NCBI GenBank assembly: GCA_902805805.1
Contig: CADCUE010000216.1
Span: 1-8,213, forward strand
Source: an uncultured Frankineae bacterium
GTDB taxonomy: Bacteria > Actinomycetota > Actinomycetes > Mycobacteriales > SCTD01
Reading direction: 5' to 3'
Length of the DNA stretch: 8,213 nt
Made by a program: the position numbers and the translations under genes. Below the pieces are notes generated by a model. It was not told where the DNA came from, searched no databases, and saw only the letters and a program-made list of their open reading frames with translations. Positions 1 through 5,305 of this stretch are shown one piece after another; within the stretch, counting starts at the first letter, position 1; each line of letters begins with the position of its first letter.

Positions 1-524
1 GCGGTCCCGTCCTGCGCCTGGCCGGCGCGGGTCTGACGCCGGAGACGCGCGAGGAGCTGGCCCGGCTGCACCCCGCGCGCATCGTCGTCGTCGGCGGGCC
101 CGAGGCGGTGAGCGCCGAGGTGGCGGCGGAGCTCGAGGACTTCACGAGCGGGACCGTGAGCCGGCTGGCCGGCACGGACCGCTGGTCCACCGCTGCCGAG
201 GTCGCGCGAGCCTTCTTCGAGGGGCCGGTGGAGCGCGTCCTGGTCGCGGACGGGTCGGGGAACGGCGGGCTCCTGCTGGCCGGCTCGGTCGCGGCAGGGG
301 AGGACAGCCCGGTGCTGCTGGTGACGCCCCAGGGCGTGCCGGACAGCACCGCCGGAGCGCTGCGCGACCTGCAGCCCCGCAGCATCGTCGTGCTCGGCTC
401 CCGCGCCGACGTGCCGGAGGCGGTCCTGCGCTCGCTGCGCGACTTCACCTCCGGTCAGGTCACCCGGGTGTCCGAGGACTCGGCGCCGCGGTCCGACGTC
501 GCCGCGGGCCGGCTCGGCGGCTGA
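1..524 (+). CDS. Cell-wall-binding repeat 2 (CWB2) protein, 3' end only
   Basis: The C-terminal 173 residues are visible; the gene enters from the left edge and the first full codon is at position 3. The pattern is that of CWB2 (PF04122) repeats: hydrophobic strand IVVVGGPEAVS (residues 27-37), RLAGTDRWSTA (54-64), then VERVLVADGSG and a SPVLLVTPQGVPDS segment, then IVVLGSRADVP. The phrase DFTSGxVxR occurs at residues 46-54 and again at 147-155, so a repeat unit is about 101 residues. In known proteins these repeats anchor secreted proteins to the cell wall of Gram-positive bacteria. The last unit is degenerate: GG has become GS, and the expected LAGxDRYxTA after the second DFTSG is replaced by an unrelated short tail ending RLGG. 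The catalytic or functional part, if any, lies outside the window, so the role of the whole protein is unknown. The gene converges on copA with a 3-nt gap. Confidence 0.85.
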   Translation, partial: GPVLRLAGAGLTPETREELARLHPARIVVVGGPEAVSAEVAAELEDFTSGTVSRLAGTDRWSTAAEVARAFFEGPVERVLVADGSGNGGLLLAGSVAAGEDSPVLLVTPQGVPDSTAGALRDLQPRSIVVLGSRADVPEAVLRSLRDFTSGQVTRVSEDSAPRSDVAAGRLGG

Positions 525-527
525 CCG

Positions 528-2873
528 TCAGCGGGCCGGGTCGTTCTCCGCCAGGGCCCGGAAGCTGCGCAGGCGCAGGCTGTTGGTCACCACGAACACC
601 GAGCTGAACGCCATGGCCGCCCCGGCGAGCATCGGGTTGAGCAGCCCGGCGGCGGCCAGCGGGATGGCCGCGACGTTGTAGCCGAAGGCCCAGACCAGGT
701 TGCCCTGGATGGTCCGCAGCGTGCGCCGGGCCAGCCGGATCGCGTCCGCCGCCACCCTCAGGTCGCCGCGCACCAGGGTCAGGTCGCTCGCCTGGATGGC
801 GACGTCGGAGCCGGTGCCCATGGCCAGGCCGAGATCGGCCTGGGCGAGCGCGGCGGCGTCGTTGACGCCGTCCCCGACCATCGCGACCCGCTTGCCCTGC
901 GCCTGCAGCCGCGCGACGACCGCGACCTTGTCGGCGGGCAGCACCTCGGCCAGCACCGTCTCGTCGCTGACGTCGATCCCGACCTCGCGGGCGACGGCGT
1001 GCGCGACGGCGCGGTTGTCGCCGGTCAGCAGGACCGGGGTCAGGCCGAGCGCGCGCAGCTGCCGGATCGCCGCGGCGCTCGTGGGCTTGACCGTGTCGGC
1101 GACCGTCAGCACCCCGCGGGCCCGACCGTCCCAGGCGACGACGACGGCGGTACGGCCGTCGGCCTCGGCGGCGGCCGCGACGGTCTCCAGCTCGGCGGTC
1201 AGCGGCTGCGACCACTCGGCCAGCAGCCGGCGGCGCCCGACGAGGACCGCGTGGCCGTCGACGACGCCCTGGACGCCGAGGCCCTCCCGGTTGGTGAAGT
1301 CCTCCACGGCCGGCAGCCGGCCGAGCCGCTGCGCGGCGGCCGTCGCCAGGGCGCGGGCGATCGGGTGCTCGCTGCCCGCCTCGAGCGCTCCTGCCAGGCG
1401 CAGCAGCTCGCCGGCGTCCTCCCCGTCGGCCGGCACGACGTCGACCAGGCTCATCTCGCCGCTGGTCACCGTGCCGGTCTTGTCGAGGACCACCGTGTCG
1501 ATGCGCTGCGTGCTCTCCAGCGCCTCCGGTCCCTTGATGAGGATGCCGAGCTGCGCACCACGGCCGGTGCCGACCATCAGCGCGGTCGGCGTCGCCAGGC
1601 CGAGCGCGCACGGGCACGCGATGATCAGCACCGCGACGGCGGCGGTGAAGGCCGCGCCCAGTCCGTTGCCGGTGCCGATCCAGAAGCCGAGCACGCCCAC
1701 GGCCAGGGCGATGACGACGGGCACGAAGATGCCGGAGATCCGGTCGGCCAGGCGCTGCACCTGCGCCTTGCCGTTCTGCGCGTCCTCCACCAGGCGCGCC
1801 ATCTGCGCCAGCGAGGTGTCGGCGCCGACCCGCGTGGCGCGCACGACGAGCCGGCCACCCGCGTTGACGGTCGCTCCCGCGACCGCGTCGCCGACGCCGA
1901 CCTCGACCGGGACGGACTCGCCGGTGAGCAGCGAGGCGTCGACGGCGCTGCTGCCCTCGACCACGGTCCCGTCGGTGGCGATCTTCTCGCCGGGCCGGAC
2001 GACGAACAGGTCGCCCACGACGAGCTGGTCGGTGGGGATCCGCACCTCGTCGGGTCCGCCCGGGCCGTCGCGCAGCACCGCGACGTCCTTGGCGCCGAGC
2101 TCGAGCAGCGCACGGAGCGCGGCGCCGGAAGCCCGCTTGGACCGCGCCTCGAGATAGCGACCGGCCAGGATGAACATGGTGACGCCTGCCGCGGCCTCGA
2201 GGTAGATGTTGCCCGCGCCGTCGCTGCGGCGGATGGTCAGCTCGAAGGGGTGCTTCATGCCGAGCTCGCCGGCGGTGCCGAACAGCAGGGCGTACACCGA
2301 CCAGGCCAGGGCGGCGAGGGTGCCGACGCTGACGAGCGTGTCCATCGTGGCGGCGCCGTTGCGCAGGTTCTTGACCGCGGCTCGGTGGAACGGCCAGGCG
2401 CCCCACACGACGACCGGCGCCGCCAGCGTCAGCGCGATCCACTGCCAGGCGCGGAACTGCAGCGCGGAGACCATGGACACGGCGATGACCGGGACGGTCA
2501 GGGCCGTCACGACGATCAGCCGCTGCCGCAGCTCGGCGACCCGGTCCGGCTCGGCGGCTCGCTCGACCAGCCCCTCGCCCGGAGCGCCGTCGCTGCCGGC
2601 CGGCCGGGCCGGTGCGGGCAGGCGCGCGGCGTAGCCGGCCTTCTCCACCGCCGACAGCAGCTCCTCGGCCGCCATCCCCGCCGGGTAGCTGACCTTCGCC
2701 TTCTCGGTCGCGTAGTTGACGGTGGCGCGGACGCCGTCCAGCTTGTTGAGCTTGCGCTCGATGCGGTTGGCGCACGACGCGCACGTCATCCCGCTGATCG
2801 ACAGCTCGACGTCGTCCGTGCGGACCGGCGCCGCCTGATCCGGTCCGGTCCTCGTGCCGGTGCGGGAGCTCAT
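528..2873 (-). CDS. copA: Cu(I)-exporting P1B-type ATPase CopA
   Basis: A 781-residue heavy-metal P-type ATPase that pumps Cu(I) out of the cytoplasm at the cost of ATP. One N-terminal metal-binding domain carries GMTCASC at residues 28-34. Eight membrane segments are apparent by eye (about 119-138, 143-160, 177-198, 223-241, 381-400, 406-428, 724-744, 745-765). The actuator TGES is at 317-320, the membrane site CPC at 420-422, the phosphorylation loop DKTGT at 464-468 (D464 phosphorylated), SEHP at 501-504, TGDN at 617-620 and GDGVND at 667-672. The Cu(I)-specific signature is complete: Y732-N733 in membrane helix 7 and M754 with S757-S758 in helix 8, so copper is far likelier than zinc or cadmium. 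ATG start at 2873 with GGAGG four bases upstream. It is the last gene of the csoR-copZ-secreted protein-copA operon, 53 nt after the preceding gene. The length is normal for a single-HMA CopA and nothing is missing. Confidence 0.97.
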   Translation of the reverse strand: MSSRTGTRTGPDQAAPVRTDDVELSISGMTCASCANRIERKLNKLDGVRATVNYATEKAKVSYPAGMAAEELLSAVEKAGYAARLPAPARPAGSDGAPGEGLVERAAEPDRVAELRQRLIVVTALTVPVIAVSMVSALQFRAWQWIALTLAAPVVVWGAWPFHRAAVKNLRNGAATMDTLVSVGTLAALAWSVYALLFGTAGELGMKHPFELTIRRSDGAGNIYLEAAAGVTMFILAGRYLEARSKRASGAALRALLELGAKDVAVLRDGPGGPDEVRIPTDQLVVGDLFVVRPGEKIATDGTVVEGSSAVDASLLTGESVPVEVGVGDAVAGATVNAGGRLVVRATRVGADTSLAQMARLVEDAQNGKAQVQRLADRISGIFVPVVIALAVGVLGFWIGTGNGLGAAFTAAVAVLIIACPCALGLATPTALMVGTGRGAQLGILIKGPEALESTQRIDTVVLDKTGTVTSGEMSLVDVVPADGEDAGELLRLAGALEAGSEHPIARALATAAAQRLGRLPAVEDFTNREGLGVQGVVDGHAVLVGRRRLLAEWSQPLTAELETVAAAAEADGRTAVVVAWDGRARGVLTVADTVKPTSAAAIRQLRALGLTPVLLTGDNRAVAHAVAREVGIDVSDETVLAEVLPADKVAVVARLQAQGKRVAMVGDGVNDAAALAQADLGLAMGTGSDVAIQASDLTLVRGDLRVAADAIRLARRTLRTIQGNLVWAFGYNVAAIPLAAAGLLNPMLAGAAMAFSSVFVVTNSLRLRSFRALAENDPAR

Positions 2874-2894
2874 GTGCCCTCCGAGAGGGGTCGT

Positions 2895-2915
2895 GGCCGG
2901 CGCTGGGCGCCGGCC
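2895..2915 (-). other. Intercistronic stem-loop between secreted protein gene and copA
   Basis: GGCCGGCGC (2895-2903), loop TGG, then GCGCCGGCC (2907-2915) form a perfect 9-bp, all G/C stem with a 3-base loop. In the minus-strand transcript it begins 11 nt after the stop codon of the secreted protein gene and ends 21 nt before the copA start, leaving the copA Shine-Dalgarno single-stranded. No T-run follows, so it is not a classical intrinsic terminator. An mRNA-stabilising or partially terminating hairpin that tunes copA against its upstream genes is plausible, but that is inference. Confidence 0.6.
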
Positions 2916-2926
2916 GGAGGTGATCG

Positions 2927-3868
2927 TCAGTGGTCGTGCGGGCTGTCGGCGTCGTCCGTCGCCTGCTCGCCGCTGCGGGCCGCCGTCGCGGTGAATGCGG
3001 CGGTCCGGACGACGTCGCCGTGCCGGAAGTCCAGGAACAACCGGTAGCGCGCCGCCGCCGGGACGTCCGCGAAGAAGGTGACCTCGGGACCGGGCTCGGT
3101 GCCCGGGTCGCCCAGCTCACCGTCGGGGTGCACGTGCAGGTAGGCCAGGTCGCCCTCGCGCAGCGCGACGAGGTGTCCGTACGCGCCGAGGTGGGGTTGC
3201 AGGTCGCGGACGGGCCGGCCCTGCTGCGCCACGTCGAACGTCAGCCGGCTGCTCGTGCCTGCGACGAGCGCCCCGTCGAGGGAGACGTCGTAGCCGTCGA
3301 CGGTCGTGGTCGTGCTGTCCTCCGGCAGCGGGGCCGGTGCGTAGGCACCCGGGACCGTGAGGTCGACGGCCAGGGTGAGCGGCCGGTCGCGGCCGGCGGG
3401 GACGAAGTCGGCGTACGCCTTGTAGGCACCGGGCTGCGCGAACGAGAGGGGCACCGACCACGTGCCGTCGGGGGCGCGGTCGGGGTGCACGTGCTGGTAG
3501 CCGGTGAGATCGCGCCGGACCACGACCAGGTGCAGGTCCTTCTCGTGCTCGCGGGTGTAGTCGGTGAGGGGCCGCCCGTCGGGCCCGTCGATCGTGAAGC
3601 GGAAGGTGGCCGCCCCCACCGGGAAGGTGGTGCCGGCCGGGCTCAGGGTGTAGCCGTCCTGCGACACGGCCAGGCCGCCGGGTGCGAGGTCCGCAGCGCC
3701 GGGGGCCTCGTCCTTCCCGGTGGCGCCGTGCCCCGCGCTGCCGGCGTGGGCCCGGTCCGACCCGGCGGCGGTCCCGACCGGACCGACGGCGTTGCCGACC
3801 CCGACCGCGGCGGCGAAGACCGCCGCGAGCGCGGCGGCGTACACCCCGAGGGTGACTGCTGGTCTCAT
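2927..3868 (-). CDS. Secreted His-rich protein with two tandem copies of an HVHP-motif domain
   Basis: 313 residues. I do not recognise a named family, though similar proteins beside actinobacterial copper genes are known to me as conserved secreted hypotheticals. Residues 5-28 form a hydrophobic signal or anchor segment; there is no cysteine, so it is not a lipoprotein, and Met1 is the only methionine. A linker with H41 and H47 leads to two copies of one beta-rich domain, about 67-172 and 188-297. Both start with DGY (71-73, 191-193), contain an LHLV or GHLV strand with H113/H232, and have HVHP at 126-129/245-248; each HVHP lies 13 residues after the first His. The tail ends HDH. Duplicated His sites without Cys or Met suggest binding of oxidised copper outside the membrane (inference). 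ATG start at 3868 is chosen because AGGAG lies 6 nt upstream and the signal segment follows directly; an in-frame ATG 40 codons earlier would overlap copZ and lacks both. Third gene of the copper operon. Confidence 0.82.
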   Translation of the reverse strand: MRPAVTLGVYAAALAAVFAAAVGVGNAVGPVGTAAGSDRAHAGSAGHGATGKDEAPGAADLAPGGLAVSQDGYTLSPAGTTFPVGAATFRFTIDGPDGRPLTDYTREHEKDLHLVVVRRDLTGYQHVHPDRAPDGTWSVPLSFAQPGAYKAYADFVPAGRDRPLTLAVDLTVPGAYAPAPLPEDSTTTTVDGYDVSLDGALVAGTSSRLTFDVAQQGRPVRDLQPHLGAYGHLVALREGDLAYLHVHPDGELGDPGTEPGPEVTFFADVPAAARYRLFLDFRHGDVVRTAAFTATAARSGEQATDDADSPHDH

Positions 3869-3874
3869 GTCGTG

Positions 3875-3879
3875 CTCCT
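3875..3879 (-). promoter_or_regulatory. Ribosome binding site that fixes the start of the secreted His-rich protein
   Basis: AGGAG on the minus strand, 6 nt before the ATG at 3868. It decides between this start and the in-frame ATG at 3988, which lies inside copZ and would place a hydrophilic Arg-rich leader before the signal segment. Confidence 0.7.
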
Positions 3880-3932
3880 GACGGGGGTGTGGCGGCTGCG
3901 GCGAGCCGGTCCTCGGGTCTCGCGGAGGTGTC

Positions 3933-4139
3933 TCAGCCGGCGAGCGAGTAGCCGGCTTCCTCGACCGCCGTGCGGACCTGATCGGCACCGAGCGGCGCGT
4001 CGCTGGTGACCGTCACTCGGCCGGACGCGAGGTCGACCTGGACGTCGCTGACACCGGGCAGCTCGCTGACCTCCTCGCTCACGGAGGCGACGCAGTGGCC
4101 GCAGGTCATGCCGGTGACGGTGTAGGTCTCGGTGCTCAT
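3933..4139 (-). CDS. copZ: CopZ-like copper chaperone (single HMA domain)
   Basis: 68 residues, the full length of one heavy-metal-associated domain. GMTCGHC at residues 10-16 supplies the Cu(I)-binding Cys13 and Cys16, and the end EEAGYSLAG is the usual last strand of the fold. Such proteins carry Cu(I) in the cytoplasm and deliver it to CopA and CsoR. The His between the two cysteines is the common CopZ variant, while the CopA domain in the same operon has CASC. ATG at 4139 with a modest GAGGG Shine-Dalgarno about 8 nt upstream. It lies 65 nt after csoR and 64 nt before the secreted protein gene, on the same strand, consistent with one operon. A mercury or zinc carrier is possible from the fold alone, but the context makes copper by far the best reading. 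Confidence 0.93.
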   Translation of the reverse strand: MSTETYTVTGMTCGHCVASVSEEVSELPGVSDVQVDLASGRVTVTSDAPLGADQVRTAVEEAGYSLAG

Positions 4140-4204
4140 CGGGGTCCCTCTCGGTCGGGCGGCGGTGCTCCCGCTCCGCGGGTGCGGGCGGGCAGGAGGT
4201 CGGG

Positions 4205-4579
4205 TCAGGAGCGGACCAGGCGGGCGATGGCGTCGGAGGCCTCTTTGAGCTTCAGGTCGCCCTCGTCGCCGCCCGCTGCCACGGCGTTGGCGACGCAGTG
4301 CGCCAGGTGCTCCTCGAGCAGCCCGAGCGAGACGGCCTGCAGGGCCTTGGTCGCCGCGCTCACCTGGGTGAGGACGTCGATGCAGTACTTGTCCTGCTCC
4401 ACCATGCGCGCGATGCCGCGGACCTGCCCCTCGATGCGGGCGAGCCGCTTGAGGTGCGCGTCCTTGTCGGCGCTGTAGCCGCGCGTGTGGTCGGGAGGCG
4501 TCGCGTCGGCCGGCGTCGTCGGACGGGCGGGGGTGCGACCGACGCGGGCCGGCTTGCGGGGCGTGCTGCTCGTGCTCAC
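4205..4579 (-). CDS. csoR: CsoR-family copper-sensing transcriptional repressor
   Basis: 124 residues, all-helical DUF156/CsoR family. It binds DNA as a tetramer when free of copper and releases it on binding Cu(I). The core starts at about residue 37 (DAHLKRLARIEGQVRGI). Against Mycobacterium tuberculosis CsoR (Cys36, His61, Cys65, from memory), the matching residues are Cys66, His91 and Cys95 with identical spacings of 25 and 4, preceded by the second-shell Tyr65; Glu113 is the likely match of Glu81 after a two-residue longer loop. This identifies a Cu(I) sensor rather than a nickel (RcnR) or formaldehyde (FrmR) sensor, which use other residues. An extra N-terminal arm of about 35 residues is rich in Pro, Thr, Ser, Arg and Lys and is probably disordered. 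The start is GTG at 4579, set by AGGAGG 5 nt upstream. First gene of the copper operon, facing three operator-like sites, so autoregulation is expected. Confidence 0.95.
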   Translation of the reverse strand: MSTSSTPRKPARVGRTPARPTTPADATPPDHTRGYSADKDAHLKRLARIEGQVRGIARMVEQDKYCIDVLTQVSAATKALQAVSLGLLEEHLAHCVANAVAAGGDEGDLKLKEASDAIARLVRS

Positions 4580-4584
4580 TGCGA

Positions 4585-4590
4585 CCTCCT
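4585..4590 (-). promoter_or_regulatory. Strong ribosome binding site for the GTG start of csoR
   Basis: AGGAGG on the minus strand, 5 nt before the GTG at 4579. It supports the long form of CsoR with its basic N-terminal arm over an internal start at the conserved core. Confidence 0.7.
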
Positions 4591-4609
4591 CGTCGGCGGA
4601 CTGCGTCCT

Positions 4610-4639
4610 GGTCTAGCACACCCCGGGGGGGTACCGCAA
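4610..4639 (-). promoter_or_regulatory. Possible csoR operon promoter overlapping operator A
   Basis: On the minus strand TTGCGG (4639-4634) and TAGACC (4615-4610) are separated by 18 nt, and operator A sits in that spacer. The hexamers match the sigma-70-type consensus poorly (TTG and TA-A only). The placement mirrors the much better plus-strand promoter, and the expected start would lie about 25 nt before the GTG. Treat it as a candidate only. Confidence 0.35.
4618..4634 (-). promoter_or_regulatory. CsoR operator-like site A (csoR-proximal)
   Basis: Read on the minus strand: GTACCCC-CCC-GGGGTGT. The pseudo-palindromic C-tract/G-tract sequence with a TAC left end matches the general form of CsoR operators known from other bacteria (TACCC...GGGTA). 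It is in the opposite orientation to sites B and C and lies about 40 nt upstream of the csoR start. Confidence 0.7.
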
Positions 4640-4650
4640 GCTGTGAACGG

Positions 4651-4667
4651 GTACCCCCTCCGGGTGT
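4651..4667 (+). promoter_or_regulatory. CsoR operator-like site B (central)
   Basis: GTACCCC-CTC-CGGGTGT on the plus strand, the weakest palindrome of the three but sharing the GTACCCC half exactly. Its centre is 33 bp from that of site A and 36 bp from that of site C. It lies upstream of both proposed promoters, where it could help cooperative binding or looping of CsoR tetramers (inference). Confidence 0.62.
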
Positions 4668-4677
4668 GCTCCCTGCA

Positions 4678-4706
4678 TTGACGATAGTACCCCCCAGGGG
4701 TACGGT
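4678..4706 (+). promoter_or_regulatory. Promoter of the DUF4396 gene, spacer filled by operator C
   Basis: TTGACG (4678-4683) and TACGGT (4701-4706) are exactly 17 nt apart, matching an actinobacterial sigma-70-type promoter (TTGACN, TANNNT). Operator C lies across the spacer and enters the -10 hexamer, so a bound repressor would exclude RNA polymerase. A start near 4713 would leave an untranslated leader of about 24 nt carrying the GGAGGA ribosome site. Confidence 0.65.
4687..4703 (+). promoter_or_regulatory. CsoR operator-like site C (DUF4396-proximal)
   Basis: GTACCCC-CCA-GGGGTAC: a perfect 7-bp inverted repeat about a 3-bp centre, the best of three related sites. The G/C-tract core with TAC/GTA ends fits the CsoR operator form known from characterised members. 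Its position inside the promoter spacer makes repression of the plus-strand gene, relieved by Cu(I), the natural prediction. Confidence 0.75.
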
Positions 4707-4726
4707 CCGAGCACCCACTGCCGGAT

Positions 4727-4732
4727 GGAGGA
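4727..4732 (+). promoter_or_regulatory. Ribosome binding site that fixes the DUF4396 start
   Basis: GGAGGA, 4 nt before the ATG at 4737. An in-frame ATG at 4725 overlaps this motif and has no comparable site of its own, so the later ATG is preferred. Confidence 0.65.
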
Positions 4733-4736
4733 CGTC

Positions 4737-5237
4737 ATGGACCACAGCTCGCACGGACAGACGGAGGACGGCCGAGCCCTCACGCGGCTGGCGGTGTCGG
4801 CGACGCTGCACTGCCTGACGGGATGCGCGATCGGCGAGGTCCTCGGGATGGTCATCGGGACGGCCCTGGGCTGGTCGGACCTGCAGACGGTCGCGCTCGC
4901 GGTCGGACTCGCCTTCTTCTTCGGCTACGCGCTGACGATCCGGCCGGTCCTGCGGTCCGGCCTGCCGCTGGCCGCCGCGGTCCGGGTCGCTCTGGCTGCG
5001 GACACCCTGTCGATCACCGTCATGGAGGTCGTGGACAACGCGGTGATGCTGCTCGTCCCCGGCGCGATGGACGCGGGGCTCACCGGTCCGCTGTTCTGGG
5101 GGTCGCTGGCCTTCGCGCTCGCGGTGGCCTTCGTCGTCACCGTGCCGGTGAACCGCTGGCTGATCGCCCGCGGCAGGGGGCACGCCGTCGTGCACTCGCT
5201 GCACAGCGGTGACGCCCCGCTGGGCGCGCGGCGCTGA
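4737..5237 (+). CDS. DUF4396 membrane protein, divergent from csoR
   Basis: 166 residues, recognised as the DUF4396 family (PF14342 from memory), of unknown function. The N-terminus MDHSSHG is short and His-bearing. Membrane segments by eye: about 17-43, 50-71, 82-108 and 118-141. Intramembrane polar residues that look functional are H25-C26 and C30 (HCLTGC), E34, D89, E97 and D100-N101; Cys pairs and acids in helices suggest metal or thiol chemistry or transport, which is inference. The C-terminus after NRWLIARGRGHAVVH is cytosolic-looking and adds two more His. The gene is divergent from csoR, with a perfect operator-like palindrome in its promoter, so copper-induced expression is expected. 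The start at 4737 follows GGAGGA; the ATG at 4725 would add four residues. Family membership is firm, function unknown; a copper uptake, export or sensing role cannot be distinguished from sequence. Confidence 0.88.
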   Translation: MDHSSHGQTEDGRALTRLAVSATLHCLTGCAIGEVLGMVIGTALGWSDLQTVALAVGLAFFFGYALTIRPVLRSGLPLAAAVRVALAADTLSITVMEVVDNAVMLLVPGAMDAGLTGPLFWGSLAFALAVAFVVTVPVNRWLIARGRGHAVVHSLHSGDAPLGARR

Positions 5238-5266
5238 GACCGCACACGTCCGGGCGCACCCAGCCG

Positions 5267-5293
5267 GCGACGCGTCGCACGAGCCCCCGGGGG
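5267..5293. repeat. Two perfect palindromes before the GST gene
   Basis: GCGACGCGTCGC (5267-5278) is a perfect 12-bp palindrome and CCCCCGGGGG (5284-5293) a perfect 10-bp one. Both sit in the 68-nt gap before the ATG at 5306, and the second overlaps the weak GGGGGAAGG ribosome site. They have no loop, so they would act as DNA sites if at all; in such GC-rich DNA chance is a real alternative. Confidence 0.35.
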
Positions 5294-5305
5294 AAGGCCA
5301 CCGGG

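Larger units (their letters stand above)
4615..4670. repeat. 18/20 inverted repeat made by operators A and B
   Basis: The arm 4615-4634 begins AGCACACCC, and the reverse complement of 4651-4670 matches it at 18 of 20 positions (mismatches at the tenth and twelfth bases). The arms are separated by 16 nt (4635-4650). The match extends beyond the 17-bp operator core by three bases (AGC), which suggests that the two sites arose by inverted duplication or are held alike by selection. The arms could extrude as a cruciform, but two facing protein sites is the simpler reading. Confidence 0.75.

Noticed and set aside
460..3120. An 886-codon open frame on the minus strand overlapping copA, and a 682-codon plus-strand frame at 999-3047
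   Set aside because: Both give low-complexity Arg/Gly/Ala-rich protein and overlap a complete, motif-rich CopA; long alternative frames are expected in DNA this GC-rich.
3869..3988. Upstream ATG at 3988 for the secreted His-rich protein
   Set aside because: It would add 40 hydrophilic, Arg-rich residues before the signal segment and overlap copZ; AGGAG precedes the ATG at 3868.
4170..4188. Stem CCCGC...GCGGG between csoR and copZ
   Set aside because: Only 5 bp with a 9-base loop; common by chance at this base composition.
5284..5293. CCCCCGGGGG before the GST as a fourth CsoR operator
   Set aside because: It lacks the TAC/GTA ends and the 3-bp centre shared by the three sites upstream of csoR.
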